Notes: generated by a model not told the origin, from the letters alone. Counted from the first letter of the stretch, positions 31,801 through 39,632 are shown. The stretch is DNA of 64,000 bases from Actinopolyspora saharensis (GCF_900100925.1 NZ_FNKO01000001.1:930001-994000), one strand, 5' to 3'. Translations and numbers: made by a program.

Positions 31801-34306
31801 GGCCCAGTTGGTTGCGTTCGGTGCTGTGCCAGTCGAGCCGTTCGCGCAGGGTGTCCTCGGCGGGGATCGTCACGTCCTCGGGCCAGGCCTGGTCCAGCGC
31901 GGTCAGGGTTCGGTCGGCTTCCACCCAGTGCAGGAACGTCTGCAGCTGATCGATCGTGGTGGGTGGGGTGCCGTTGACCCGCACCTGGTCGAACAGCGGT
32001 GCTGCCTGCTTGATCCACTTGGCGGTGAACAGGCCGAGCTTGGGGGTTCCGTCGGTGCGGGTTTTGATCCTGGCGCCTTTGTGCAGCTGTTCGAGTGCCC
32101 CGTTGGCCAGGTTGACCAGTGTGGAGGCGTCCTCGCCGGTCACCCGCACCTCGGTGAGCTGGTCGAGCTGGTTCAGCGCGGTGCTGCACCGGCTGAGCAG
32201 CTCGTCGATTTTGTCCGCGCGGGAGCGCCAGAGGTCGCCGCGCCCGGAGAGCACGTCGTCGAGTGCCGCGCTCATCCACGTTTCTCGCCGGTGGGCGAGT
32301 TCGTCGATGGTGTCGGCCAGCTCGTGCAGCCTGCTGCGCAGCGCCTCGCGCGTGGCGTGGTCCAGCGCGCTGATCGCGGCGAAGGCGGCGTGCTCCTTGA
32401 GCTGTTCGTACTGGCGTTCGTGTTCGCGGGCCTGTGCTTCCGCCTCGACCAGGTCGGCGAACTTGTCGGGGGCGGTGAGTTCGGCCGGCTCGAGCAGCCG
32501 TTGTCGTGCCCACGATTCCTCGGCGGAGGTCGTGTGGTCGAACAGCGCCCGGTACCACTCGTCGATCTCGGTGTTGTCCAGCGGTGGGGTGCTGTCGGAG
32601 GAGGCGGTGACGAACTCGGCCAGCCACTCGTAGTGCTCGGCCGCGGCGGTGTGCTGCTGGGCGATCTCGGTGAGCGTGCCGTGGTAGCCGGCCACGGTGT
32701 GCTCTTCGTGCTCGTGCCGGTGTGCCGTGATCAGCTTGTGGTGCAGCCGGGCGCGTTCGCGGCGGGCCTCGTCGATCTTGTTCGAGCAGTCGGCTGCGAT
32801 CTCGGCGGTGTGCTCGCTGTCGTGTTCGTGGGCCTTGTCGGCGATGTTGTCCACGGCCACCCGCAGGTCGGACATCTCCTGGCGGGAGGTGCCGACCACC
32901 GCCACCGAGAGGGGTTTGATCTCGTCGGGGAGTTTGTCGCGGACCTCGTGCAGTGCGCGGTCGGTGTGCGCGGTGACCAGCACGCGTTTGCCCTGGGCGA
33001 GCAGGTGGGCCAGCAGCGCGGCGGTGGTGTGGGTCTTGCCGGTGCCGGGTGGGCCCTGGACCAGGGTTTGCGGTTTGGTGTCGACGTGTTGGACGACTCG
33101 GAGTTGTTTCTCGTTGACCGGCAGCGGCAGGAAGGTTTCGTCGTCGACGGTTTCCCGCTGCGTGCTGGTGTTGGTGCTGGTGCTCGGTTCGGCTGCGGGT
33201 TGCTGGTCGGGGTCGACTAGCGGGCGCACGCCTGCGGGGACGGTGCCGCTCTCGGCGAGCTGTTCGGTGATCGAGTCGAAGATGTGCACGATGCCGCGTT
33301 GCGAGCGTTTCCGCAGGATGATCGCCGGGGCGAAGGTCGCCACGGGGTAGGGCTTCGCCGGGGAGGGGGTGTCCTCGTCGTGGTACTGCCCGTCGGCGTC
33401 GAGGGTGTGCACGAAGCGCCGGATCACGTCGGCGGGTTCGGTGCGGTCGAGCGGGTGGGCGGTGAGTTGGGCGGCTTCGCTGCTCAGCTCGTTGAGTTTG
33501 CTCGCGTCGGTGATCAGTTCCGGGGATAGCATATCCCGTTCGAGACTGAAGTTGTCCACACTTTCATTCGAACGTGTGAGGGTGATTGTTCCGGAACTGT
33601 CGTCGAGGCGGATTTCGGCGGCTGTGGTCAGCAGGTGCCGTTTGACCTTTAATTCGCTGTTCGGTTGCCAGCTCAGGCAGCCGAGGCCGAGCACCAGTTC
33701 CAGGGATTCGGGATTGTTGCCGAGTTCGGTGTAGGTGTTGAACAGCTCGTTGTACAGCTCGCGCACGGGCCGTTCGGACAGTTCCCGCTCGGCCCAGGAG
33801 CGCCACTGCGCGATCCACTCGTCGTAGGCCCGGCTGATCTGCGGGTGGTCGTCGAGGTGGAGGTGGGCCGGTTCGTCCTGCTCGGGGTCGCGTTCCTGCC
33901 GCGGGCGGTTGCCGTTGGGGATGCTGTTGTGCAGCTGCGGGGTCCGCTCGGGGGTGTCTCCGGGGGTGTCGAGCCACTCGGCCAGCTCGGGGGAGGGTTC
34001 CGGCGGGGGCCGGTGGGGCAGCCGGGCCACGCTGAGCACCTGGTCGGTGTCGTCCGGGGTGTCGTCGCGGCCGGTCAGCGCGATCGCGGTGTGGTGCGGG
34101 ATCTCGGAGAGCCAGCGCACGGAGTCGTACTTCTCGACGGTGTGCACGGGTTTGGTGCGCAACCGTTGGGATTCGCCGAGAAAGCGGAACAGCCGGCGTG
34201 CCCGGTCCACCAGCGGGTCGATCTCGGCAGCGTGGTGTTCGTGGTGCCCCTCGGCGTCGGGGCGGTCGTCGGAGATCGGCTCCTCCGGTTCGCTGCCGGT
34301 GATCAA
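28880..34306 (-). CDS. 1808-residue SF1 helicase with DUF559 nuclease domain
   Basis: Starts with TTG at 34306; GAGGAGGCAACC just upstream supports it. After an N-terminal region of about 400 residues rich in Asp/Glu/Pro, the first RecA half has VQGPPGTGKTHTTAAL (Walker A, about 417), and the second has VVVDEASQAGLESIF (Walker B, about 1104). A long, charged helical insertion lies between. DFQGAERDVVFLSMVE and YNVAVSRAKDQVWLF are the C-terminal SF1/Dna2-like motifs. Residues about 1400-1500 form a DUF559/REase_MTES-type nuclease (YRIDLVVIGTKARMAVECDG). The tail contains a DUF3320-like unit (EIVAVEGPVLGDRL, RRTKEI). DNA helicase-nucleases of this class act in repair or phage defence. It stands alone among accessory genes; a defence role is inferred. 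Confidence 0.85.
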   Translation of the reverse strand: MITGSEPEEPISDDRPDAEGHHEHHAAEIDPLVDRARRLFRFLGESQRLRTKPVHTVEKYDSVRWLSEIPHHTAIALTGRDDTPDDTDQVLSVARLPHRPPPEPSPELAEWLDTPGDTPERTPQLHNSIPNGNRPRQERDPEQDEPAHLHLDDHPQISRAYDEWIAQWRSWAERELSERPVRELYNELFNTYTELGNNPESLELVLGLGCLSWQPNSELKVKRHLLTTAAEIRLDDSSGTITLTRSNESVDNFSLERDMLSPELITDASKLNELSSEAAQLTAHPLDRTEPADVIRRFVHTLDADGQYHDEDTPSPAKPYPVATFAPAIILRKRSQRGIVHIFDSITEQLAESGTVPAGVRPLVDPDQQPAAEPSTSTNTSTQRETVDDETFLPLPVNEKQLRVVQHVDTKPQTLVQGPPGTGKTHTTAALLAHLLAQGKRVLVTAHTDRALHEVRDKLPDEIKPLSVAVVGTSRQEMSDLRVAVDNIADKAHEHDSEHTAEIAADCSNKIDEARRERARLHHKLITAHRHEHEEHTVAGYHGTLTEIAQQHTAAAEHYEWLAEFVTASSDSTPPLDNTEIDEWYRALFDHTTSAEESWARQRLLEPAELTAPDKFADLVEAEAQAREHERQYEQLKEHAAFAAISALDHATREALRSRLHELADTIDELAHRRETWMSAALDDVLSGRGDLWRSRADKIDELLSRCSTALNQLDQLTEVRVTGEDASTLVNLANGALEQLHKGARIKTRTDGTPKLGLFTAKWIKQAAPLFDQVRVNGTPPTTIDQLQTFLHWVEADRTLTALDQAWPEDVTIPAEDTLRERLDWHSTERNQLGRVLDLGGELDTEQQRLARAGLPKPDWTDLAAVRRYAALDEAATAVEDRATASAPLDELDKHLEETTRWTDTGECVHGLLEAVRARDHENYAAHHRRLLQLLETRRRARRREQLEQRLEEAAPQLRAAIEAHPEDERWSERLADFERAWSWLAVRSWVLEQHTIDENELQARINSLENVIREQTERLCAARAWSHAVDPERLGGSARADLRQYSNLVRRLGKGTGTHAERRRADIRDAMMRCRPSVPVWIMPIYRIAEQFRIQPNMFDVVVVDEASQAGLESIFLQYLAPRMVVIGDDKQVSPMGVGLNQEELHKLAGQYIADDPYRASWEDPQHSLFDDAKMRYGGQITLTEHRRCVPEIIEFSNRIAYRPDNIPLSPVRQYAADRLEPFRARHVTEGYRTGKSNRPEAEAVVEEIVRCLDDPRYAGKTFGVISLMGDDQQARLIERELLERISPQEMESRRLRCGTPPDFQGAERDVVFLSMVEARRADKRMSSLTTLQHVQRYNVAVSRAKDQVWLFHSVSLSELHNREDMRFQLLEHCYGMIDGSARADSGELVGTVSEDQRDTGFDSLFEQRVFNRLVTRGYSVIPQYPVGPYRIDLVVIGTKARMAVECDGDAWHGPEAYERDLARQRELERCGWTFHRIRESSFYVDQARELEALWKALHEQGIHPRGAEPETVDQPDRFVEAALAEAAPVAAAEATPAAPSTAQTTPQVVTEPHRAAVGETAAAPTAVETPEVAATPEAVDTVDTGDTVGAGDVGHDGDGAGLDEHPSTPAESDSGPEPETEARAEDPELTDEGVVAEHAEHVEYSGTLAHPQSLTRKQLAEGMCEIVAVEGPVLGDRLGKLYARAYGGRRTKEITKALHAAISTAVQEGMLVQDTPLEESGIKDRTFRLPEQPPVHVRTAGQRSIEEIPPAELATVLAQQARQHGWQDEKRLFRAVLQRFGRRQLTAKAEQRLRTVKPLATTEEI

Positions 34307-34671
34307 GGTTGCCTCCTCGTGGTGGGAGTGTGCGGGACGAAAAGTGCTCGCGGGTGTTTTCCGGATGGTTCGTGGGCGGGTGTGCCACGTCGCCGATCCC
34401 CGAGTCGGCGGCGTTTTCGGGCGGGTTTTCGAAGGTGTGGCCGCTGCCGGGACACCGCGGGTGTAGTTCTAACACTTCCCGTTGCGGGGCATCGCGGGCA
34501 GTCGCGTTTTTCGCGTTCGGTTTTTCGTGCCCGACGGGGCGGTTCGCGGTGGTGTGGCGCGCTGCGCGGGCTGCGGGCTCGGCGCGGCCGTTATGGAGTT
34601 GTCGCCGGTGGGTGTTCGAATGGTTGCCGCTGTCCGGGGTGAGCCCGGTTTTCGTGGTGAGCTCGGTGTCC

Positions 34672-34758
34672 GGACGGCGGGGCCGCCCGCTCAAGAGTCA
34701 GGACGACATCTTCGTGCTCGACCTGGCCAACGACGCCGAGGACATCCAGCCGGAATGA
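34672..34758 (+). pseudogene. Type I restriction R-subunit (HsdR) fragment
   Basis: The plus frame ends GRRGRPLKSQDDIFVLDLAN, then DAEDIQPE before a stop. It matches the HsdR/type I helicase motif RPLxGxDDxFVLDFxNDxxDIQ that precedes the C-terminal helical domain. Nothing upstream or downstream continues the protein. This is a remnant of a restriction gene, lying next to the start of the big helicase-nuclease gene. The intervening 34307-34670 has no gene. Confidence 0.5.
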
Positions 34759-34869
34759 TTTTGGTGGAGGTGTTGCGGGTGTCCTCGCTTGGGGAGTGAT
34801 ATGCCGAGCGAAGCCACCGCCCACCTCGCCGCGATCAACGAATGTCCCTGCTCCACTTCGCCACACGCT

Positions 34870-35379
34870 CTAGGCGACGCCGTCCGGCAACGGTTGCAGG
34901 ATGGCACCGGTGAAATCGCCGCGTACCCAGGTCACCGAGGCTGGACGTTGGCCTCCGGTGCTCCAGAACTCCCGGAGCGCCGTGCGGGCCTGTTCGAGGG
35001 GGAGCGCGCTGCGTGGGTCATGGTCGTGCGGGTAGCCAGGATCGATGACCAGGCGGGGCGGGGTGCTCAACGGAGCGTCCGTGCTGAAGGAGACGAACGT
35101 TTCCATCGTGGCTTCCCCCAGGAAACCTCCCCAGGTTAGCGCAGCGTAGCCGGCGGAGGGGTTGCTGGCGAGCTGGAGGAAGTTGTCCGGCGCCCACTCG
35201 AGGACCTCGTCGGTCCAGGGCTGGGTGGCGCAGTAGAACTGGGCCACTTCACCGGCTGGAAGCGGAGCATCCGCCGATCCGGGCAGGGAACGGTTGATGG
35301 CCTCATCGATCACACGGTTGATGTCGTCCCAGTGCTCGACGTGGTGGAACCGGTCATGAACGAGTGCGCTGATGATCAT
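34870..35379 (-). CDS. Imm1-family immunity-like protein (copy 3)
   Basis: 169 residues from ATG at 35379. The C-terminal half, LPLEQARTALREFWSTGGQR, then PASVTWVRGDF, is the Imm1 signature (FWxTGxRPxxVxW), preceded by NPSAGYAALTWGG, the mid-strand block. Imm1 proteins neutralise secreted polymorphic toxins, many of them deaminases or nucleases. This gene is the last of three similar genes on the same strand, 17 bases after copy 2, and shares a nearly identical C-terminal block with it. No toxin gene adjoins the array. The start is placed at MIISALVHDRF because copy 2 also begins MIISA. Confidence 0.65.
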   Translation of the reverse strand: MIISALVHDRFHHVEHWDDINRVIDEAINRSLPGSADAPLPAGEVAQFYCATQPWTDEVLEWAPDNFLQLASNPSAGYAALTWGGFLGEATMETFVSFSTDAPLSTPPRLVIDPGYPHDHDPRSALPLEQARTALREFWSTGGQRPASVTWVRGDFTGAILQPLPDGVA

Positions 35380-35396
35380 TCGGTAGGTCCCGACCG

Positions 35397-35867
35397 CTAC
35401 GTGGCAACGGTCATGCGCTCGGTGATACGCCCGTAGTAGTCCCCGGCTACCCACGTCACCGAGGCTGGACGTTGGCCTCCGGTGCTCCAGAATTCCCGGA
35501 GCGCCGTGCGGGCCTGCTCGACGGGGATGGCTGTGAACCGATCGTGGTAACGTCCCGTGTCGATGTCGCTGGCCAGGCGGGGGTCCTCCAGCGGCGGTTT
35601 CGAGTTGAACGATACCCACATCCGGTCCGGGTCGAGATCGGAGGCGGTGAACAGCAGCGCTGCGTACCCGGCGGTCGGGTTGACACAGACTCGTACGTGG
35701 TACTCGGGAAGGTCCATCGTTTCGAGCGTCACCGTCTGCTCACCAACGAAGACCTCGCTCGGCTGAAGCGGACTGCCCTGCGTGAGAACAGCGTTGATGA
35801 CCTGATCGACCTGGTCAGCGTCGTAACCGTGCAGCCACTCGTGTTGGTGACTCGCGCTGATGATCAT
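35397..35867 (-). CDS. Imm1-family immunity-like protein (copy 2)
   Basis: 156 residues beginning MIISASHQHEWLHGYDADQV. It shares with copy 3 the N-terminal MIISA start, the NPTAGYAALLF block and an almost identical C-terminal EQARTALREFWSTGGQRPAS, then VTWVAGDY, so the two are tandem duplicates that have diverged mainly in the first half. That half is where Imm1 proteins normally contact their toxin. The ATG overlaps the stop of the gene before it (ATGA), indicating coupled translation. Confidence 0.65.
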   Translation of the reverse strand: MIISASHQHEWLHGYDADQVDQVINAVLTQGSPLQPSEVFVGEQTVTLETMDLPEYHVRVCVNPTAGYAALLFTASDLDPDRMWVSFNSKPPLEDPRLASDIDTGRYHDRFTAIPVEQARTALREFWSTGGQRPASVTWVAGDYYGRITERMTVAT

Positions 35868-36319
35868 GATGGGTGAGTGACGGAGGGGTCAGCCTGTTCA
35901 CGCCATGTCACTAGCTGCGGAAGTTCGCCCGTCTCCAGGAATTCGGTGACGAGGCGTGTCAGCGTGGGAAACGAGAGGCCGTTTCCGGCACGCATCGTCT
36001 CCGAACGGCTGGTGTGGTACTCCGGCGAGGCCGGATCTCCCACTGCCTGGCACCAATGCCCCGGGCCGGTGTACTCGGCGTAGCCGTAGCCACCAGCAAC
36101 TGCGATCCTGAGTGAGTGGTCAGGGGGCGTCCGGCCCGTCAGTGGATGCTGCTTCGTCGGGCGGGACTCGTGGGTCAGTATCGCTTCGTTCGCATTCGGG
36201 TCCAGCAGTCTCGCCAGGAACGTCTCCACATCGCTGCCTGTCGCCAGAGTTGACTCGTGAAGGTTCTTGGTCACCGTGCTGTCCGGTTCGAATTCGAAGT
36301 GCTTGGCACGAATGGTCAC
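35864..36319 (-). CDS. Imm1-like protein (copy 1)
   Basis: 151 residues from GTG at 36319 with GGGAG upstream. The order of elements matches Imm1: N-terminal strands, GGYGYAEYTGPGHWCQAVGD in the middle, and SFPTLTRLVTEFLETGELPQ, then LVTWREQ, at the C-terminus (a less perfect version of the FWxTGxRPxxVxW block). It is first in the array, and its stop overlaps copy 2. The divergence from copies 2 and 3 suggests an older duplication or recruitment from another locus. Confidence 0.6.
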   Translation of the reverse strand: MTIRAKHFEFEPDSTVTKNLHESTLATGSDVETFLARLLDPNANEAILTHESRPTKQHPLTGRTPPDHSLRIAVAGGYGYAEYTGPGHWCQAVGDPASPEYHTSRSETMRAGNGLSFPTLTRLVTEFLETGELPQLVTWREQADPSVTHPS

Positions 36320-36443
36320 GACGGCTCCCTTTCCACGTAGCGAGCGCGTTCGCTGTCGTGTTCGACGGCAGTCAGGCTCGCTCCAGCCTTCAGGATAGAC
36401 GGTAAAAGCTGGTCGCAGGTTGCTCGCTCGTCGTCGAGCGGCG

Positions 36444-36632
36444 TCATTGCTCGTCGCTGAGGTTGCGCTCTCGCCCGCACACCTCTCGGTCGAGTACGAA
36501 GACTTCGTCGCCAGGGGGATTGTCCAACATCTCTACGGCGACCTTGACTTCAGCGTGCCGGGCGAGCGCCCACACACCGGGGTCGTCGGGAAACCTCGCT
36601 TGGAGCAAGCGTTCGGCACGTTTGTAGGAGTT
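36444..36632 (-). pseudogene. Possible gene fragment of unknown family
   Basis: On the minus strand, residues SYKRAERLLQARFPDDPGVW, then ALARHAEVKVAVEML and DEVFVLDREVC, have natural composition and good third-position bias. No start codon lies near where the good sequence begins (about 36632); the frame only reaches a GTG at 36752 through an unconvincing stretch that overlaps a better plus-strand gene. It may be the 3' end of a truncated gene. Family unknown. Confidence 0.35.
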
Positions 36633-36657
36633 GGCGGGGTCATCATCCCTATGGGGG

Positions 36658-36843
36658 GTGAAGCACGAGATCAAGAAGGTCGTCGCTGGGTGCCTCGGCG
36701 TTTCTGTCGCCGCACTCGGTTCTTGGGGAGCTATGGTCGAACAATTCGTCACATGGCAGAAGGCTACGAAGTTTCTGGTGCCTCGGTTCGGCGTTATTGG
36801 TGCAATGAGTTGTGTCGGTGGTATCGTCCGGAAATGTGTCTGA
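36658..36843 (+). CDS. Small membrane-associated protein
   Basis: 61 residues from GTG at 36658: basic start (VKHEIKK), a hydrophobic helix (VAGCLGVSVAALGSWGA), a polar linker (EQFVTWQKATKF) and a second hydrophobic part (RFGVIGAMSCVGGIVRKC). Short two-helix proteins of this kind are common on actinobacterial integrative elements, but no family is recognised. Its stop overlaps the following membrane-protein gene by 8 bases, which supports both. Confidence 0.45.
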   Translation: MKHEIKKVVAGCLGVSVAALGSWGAMVEQFVTWQKATKFLVPRFGVIGAMSCVGGIVRKCV

Positions 36844-37249
36844 TACGCAACACCGGAGTGTGGCTACGAAGTTCGAGGAGTTCTTCGGCGGGCCACGCCT
36901 GGCCACCACGGGGATCGCTGTCGTTGTGGCCCTGGCCGCGGTGATCGCGCTGGGCTGGGCCGGGGTGTCGGCGTTCGTGTGTGCCGCTGTATTCACCGGC
37001 GTGGAGGCAATCCTCGTGACAGGGTGGGTCGCGATCCGCTCGGGTGGGAGCGATGCACTGCGTGTTGGCTTGGCGGGGCTGGGTGGGCTGATCGTCCTGT
37101 TTGCGTTCGGCGCTACCGGCATATTCACCTTCGCTGAACAGAACGTCTGGTCCGGGCTCAGCGGAGTTATCGGTATAGTGACCGCGACCTTGCTCCTGCG
37201 GGTGTCTCTGCCCAGTCAGAACCACGGCATTCAGTCCCAACAACGCTAG
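36836..37249 (+). CDS. Four-helix membrane protein
   Basis: 137 residues from GTG at 36836 (an upstream start at 36812 is possible). Hydrophobic segments are LATTGIAVVVALAAVIALGW, GVSAFVCAAVFTGVEAILVT, LAGLGGLIVLFAFGATGIFT and VIGIVTATLLLRVSL. The first 20 residues are polar (SDTQHRSVATKFEEFF), and the C-terminal tail is Gln-rich. The ORF overlaps the stop of the small gene before it, so the pair is likely an operon. It ends 38 bases before a Tn3-transposase scrap. Function unknown. Confidence 0.5.
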   Translation: MSDTQHRSVATKFEEFFGGPRLATTGIAVVVALAAVIALGWAGVSAFVCAAVFTGVEAILVTGWVAIRSGGSDALRVGLAGLGGLIVLFAFGATGIFTFAEQNVWSGLSGVIGIVTATLLLRVSLPSQNHGIQSQQR

Positions 37250-37286
37250 TTGGCCTTGTGCTCCCAAGACCGACCTGAGGCGGGTG

Positions 37287-37420
37287 CAGCCAAGATACGA
37301 CCGAAAGGGACGGTGGGATCGGACAGCGCTCGCGCTGCACCCATTCCAGTCGGCATTGGTGCACGTCAACACCCTGCTGCAACACGTCCTCGACAGTCCC
37401 GGCTGGGACGAACTGCTCGA
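37287..37420 (+). pseudogene. Tn3-family transposase internal remnant
   Basis: The plus frame reads RYDRKGRWDRTALALHPFQS, then ALVHVNTLLQHVLDSPGWDE, which matches the Tn3 transposase block LxxHxFQSALVYVNTLhLQxVLxxPEW found near its C-terminus. The typical continuation (LTPEDxRGLxPLFxxHxxPYG) is absent. The block differs from the C-terminal Tn3 scrap at 27293-27475, which may come from the same or another transposon. The next 250 bases show no gene. Confidence 0.6.
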
Positions 37421-37675
37421 TTTGTACCGGCGGCCCCGTGCTGCTGTCTCAGCATCCCTGTTCTTAGCTCGATATCGGCTGAGTGCTGGAGAAATTACCA
37501 CCTTTATTGATCGACGCGCTGTGCGGGTTGATCGCACACGATCAGCGGATGGTGCTCTCGCCACTTCCAGAGGCAGGCTGGGGATCTCTGCTGCACTGGC
37601 AGAGCTGTCTGGGGGTGGGGGCGCCTGTGTTGCGCCACCTTACGGGCAGTCCCATCTATCTGGGGAGCTTTGATC

Positions 37676-38398
37676 ATGCACCAAAAGCAGCGCATGCTTC
37701 TGGAAAGAACGATCGGTGCGTCATCAGCACGTCGGCGATGGTCCACGGCACTGGTCTCGGCGGTTGCACTGGTCAGTGTGTTCACGCCACCAGCGATGGC
37801 CGCGGCGCCCTCAGCCACCGAGGAAGCATCAGGAATGGCACCCGCACCGGTGTCTGATGCGGCGACAGGCAGCAGCGACGAGCCTGGGCCCGTGCCTCCG
37901 AAGATCCTCGGCCTTGAGCCCGGCCAGTCACCCGATCCTGACGCCGTCCCCGACATCGCACCATCCAGCACCCTCACCAGTGGCATGTTGAACTCCTGGC
38001 AGGAAGCAGAAACCCCCACGAGAGCCGAAAGGGACGGCGCCAAGGTACCCGGATGCGCCCCCTACACCGGAGCCGATTACCCGCATCGCTCATCGACCGG
38101 GGTTGCTGTGTCGGCTCACGGCTGGTGGAAGAAGGGCACCTGCAGCAACGGCACGGCGACGGTGAAGGCGTGCCTGTACGAGTACTACACGGACGACACG
38201 TGGCGACGGAAAGCATGCAACACAGACGGCAACCTCAAACCCGGCGGTGGAAGTGCCAGGCGCGTCCCCGTACGTAAGAATTGCCCCAGCACGGCGATGA
38301 CCACGTGGCGCGTTCATGTCGATGTCGACGTGAACTGGGAAATCGACGACGGAGGGATACGGTACATGACGCGCAATGTGGCGTGCCGAAAATTCTGA
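37676..38398 (+). CDS. Secreted protein with Cys-containing C-terminal domain
   Basis: 240 residues from ATG at 37676; GGGGAG at 37662-37667 is better placed for it than for a TTG two codons earlier. A signal peptide is clear: basic RRRW, hydrophobic STALVSAVALVSVFTPPA, then an AMAAAPS-type cleavage site near residue 45. A Pro/Ser/Ala-rich linker of about 70 residues follows. The exported domain (about 125-240) has five or six cysteines (VPGCAPY, KKGTCSNGTA, KACLYEYY, RKACNT, RKNCPS, NVACRKF), suggesting disulphides. The family was not recognised; it is a plausible secreted toxin or adhesin-like protein. The next gene starts 12 bases later. Confidence 0.7.
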   Translation: MHQKQRMLLERTIGASSARRRWSTALVSAVALVSVFTPPAMAAAPSATEEASGMAPAPVSDAATGSSDEPGPVPPKILGLEPGQSPDPDAVPDIAPSSTLTSGMLNSWQEAETPTRAERDGAKVPGCAPYTGADYPHRSSTGVAVSAHGWWKKGTCSNGTATVKACLYEYYTDDTWRRKACNTDGNLKPGGGSARRVPVRKNCPSTAMTTWRVHVDVDVNWEIDDGGIRYMTRNVACRKF

Positions 38399-38410
38399 GA
38401 GGGGAGCCGA

Positions 38411-39223
38411 TTGACAGGCAATCGTGAGGAAGCTCGTCCTGGAGTGGCTCCTGATTCCTACGGGGGTGCAGCCACCATGTTCGCGGCGCTGTACGGCGAA
38501 CTGGAGTCGCATCCGTGGAGGGAGCCGAACTCCGACCGGGACCCGTACGTCGTTTTCCACGACAGGTCGGTTGCCATGGGGTGGATTGACGAGGCCGCTG
38601 GAGGCTTGTGGGGCATGAACGATGCGGGATGTGATCACCCGCTTGCTGCTCCAGAGATACCACTGGCCGCGTGGTTTCAGGTAGAGATGGAACCGGTGGT
38701 CGGCGAACGACCGATGCCGGTGCAGCCGTTCTTGCGCTGCGCCGGTGACGCGGCTGCACGGCTCGGCGTCCTGAGCCTACAAGCAGTGCAGATCTTGCTG
38801 CCCGTCCATGGCCTCGACGTCTCCTCGCGTCCGGCCTATGCTCCGATTCCGTCGCTGCTCACCGCCGAATGGTTCGGCGACAGTGATCCGCAGTCCAGGA
38901 CGCCGGTGCGGGTCACGCTGGACAGCGGTCAGGCTTCGTCGCTGTCCGCGGCGGCGCCGCATCTGCAGGAGCAGATCGGTCGGTTGGACCAAGACGTGTT
39001 CGTGTGCGAGTCGCTTTCCCCGGCCGAGCACGATCCACTGGCGATCCAGCCTCCGTTCGAGGACAGCTTCTGGAACGGGCCACCTCTTCACCGGGCGACC
39101 TTTCACGGGACACTCGCCGAATGGTCGCTGGATGCCCTCGGTTGGCTGGGCGGCTTCCTCACCGAGCTCAGCGCTCAGCACGGGGTCGCCACCCCGCTGC
39201 TGCTCACCGCGAGCCGATCGTAG
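38411..39223 (+). CDS. Cytosolic protein paired with the secreted Cys protein
   Basis: 270 residues from a TTG start; AGAGGGGAG lies just upstream. There is no signal peptide or membrane segment. The sequence is Pro/Trp/Phe-rich (HPWREPNSDRDP, PPFEDSFWNGPPLHRA, LDALGWLGGFLTEL) and mixed alpha/beta. It begins 12 bases after the secreted protein gene, so the pair is co-transcribed. The arrangement secreted-protein then cytosolic-partner would fit a toxin-immunity pair, but no recognised toxin or immunity family is seen. A hairpin terminator ends the operon at 39265-39295. Confidence 0.6.
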   Translation: MTGNREEARPGVAPDSYGGAATMFAALYGELESHPWREPNSDRDPYVVFHDRSVAMGWIDEAAGGLWGMNDAGCDHPLAAPEIPLAAWFQVEMEPVVGERPMPVQPFLRCAGDAAARLGVLSLQAVQILLPVHGLDVSSRPAYAPIPSLLTAEWFGDSDPQSRTPVRVTLDSGQASSLSAAAPHLQEQIGRLDQDVFVCESLSPAEHDPLAIQPPFEDSFWNGPPLHRATFHGTLAEWSLDALGWLGGFLTELSAQHGVATPLLLTASRS

Positions 39224-39264
39224 GTGGCGAACTACTGAAGGCATCACGACAGCGAGGTCGGTGT

Positions 39265-39295
39265 CACCAGCGCCCGCGGCCCGCGGGCGCTGGTG
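39265..39295 (+). terminator. Hairpin terminator of the secreted-protein operon
   Basis: A perfect 15-bp inverted repeat (CACCAGCGCCCGCGG at 39265-39279, complement at 39281-39295) around one base; physically a stem of about 12-13 bp. It lies 42 bases past the stop at 39223. Confidence 0.7.
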
Positions 39296-39392
39296 CACTA
39301 CTGCCCGCGGGGGTCTTCTGCTGCAGAAACACGCGCCGGTGGCTCGGATTGATGGCCAAGGCGGAGAAGGTACGCTGCCGAAGCCGCTGGTG

Positions 39393-39503
39393 ATGGGCTT
39401 TTCTCTTGTTCTCGATTCCGAGGCGTTCGTAGCGGACCGAACAGGTCAACGATCTCTCGAAGGAATCCGCGCTCGCCTCGTATCGAGCATGAAGAGGTGC
39501 TGA
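39393..39503 (+). pseudogene. Possible PIN-domain toxin fragment
   Basis: An ATG at 39393 opens MGFSLVLDSEAFVADRTGQR, then SLEGIRARLV, resembling the first strand-helix of PIN-domain RNases (LVLDSEALSAL with the first metal-binding Asp). The frame stops after 36 codons, so the rest of the domain is absent. The match is short, and chance cannot be excluded. Confidence 0.3.
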
Positions 39504-39632
39504 GATTGTTTCCGATGCGAGTTCTCGACACTGGTTACCTGTGAGAACGCCTGGCCCTGCGGTGCGTCGACAAACGGTCGTTGGTCAGAGGTGTCTTCGA
39601 GACCGCACGTGAGGGCCAGGCGGGGTGTGGGG

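Noticed and set aside
30620..33220. Plus-strand frame of 866 codons opposite the helicase-nuclease
   Set aside because: Gly/Val/Arg-rich shadow; the minus strand has Walker A, SF1 and nuclease motifs in order.
36444..36752. Full-length minus frame from GTG 36752
   Set aside because: The first 40 codons have poor composition and overlap the better plus gene at 36658, so only the last part is kept as a fragment.
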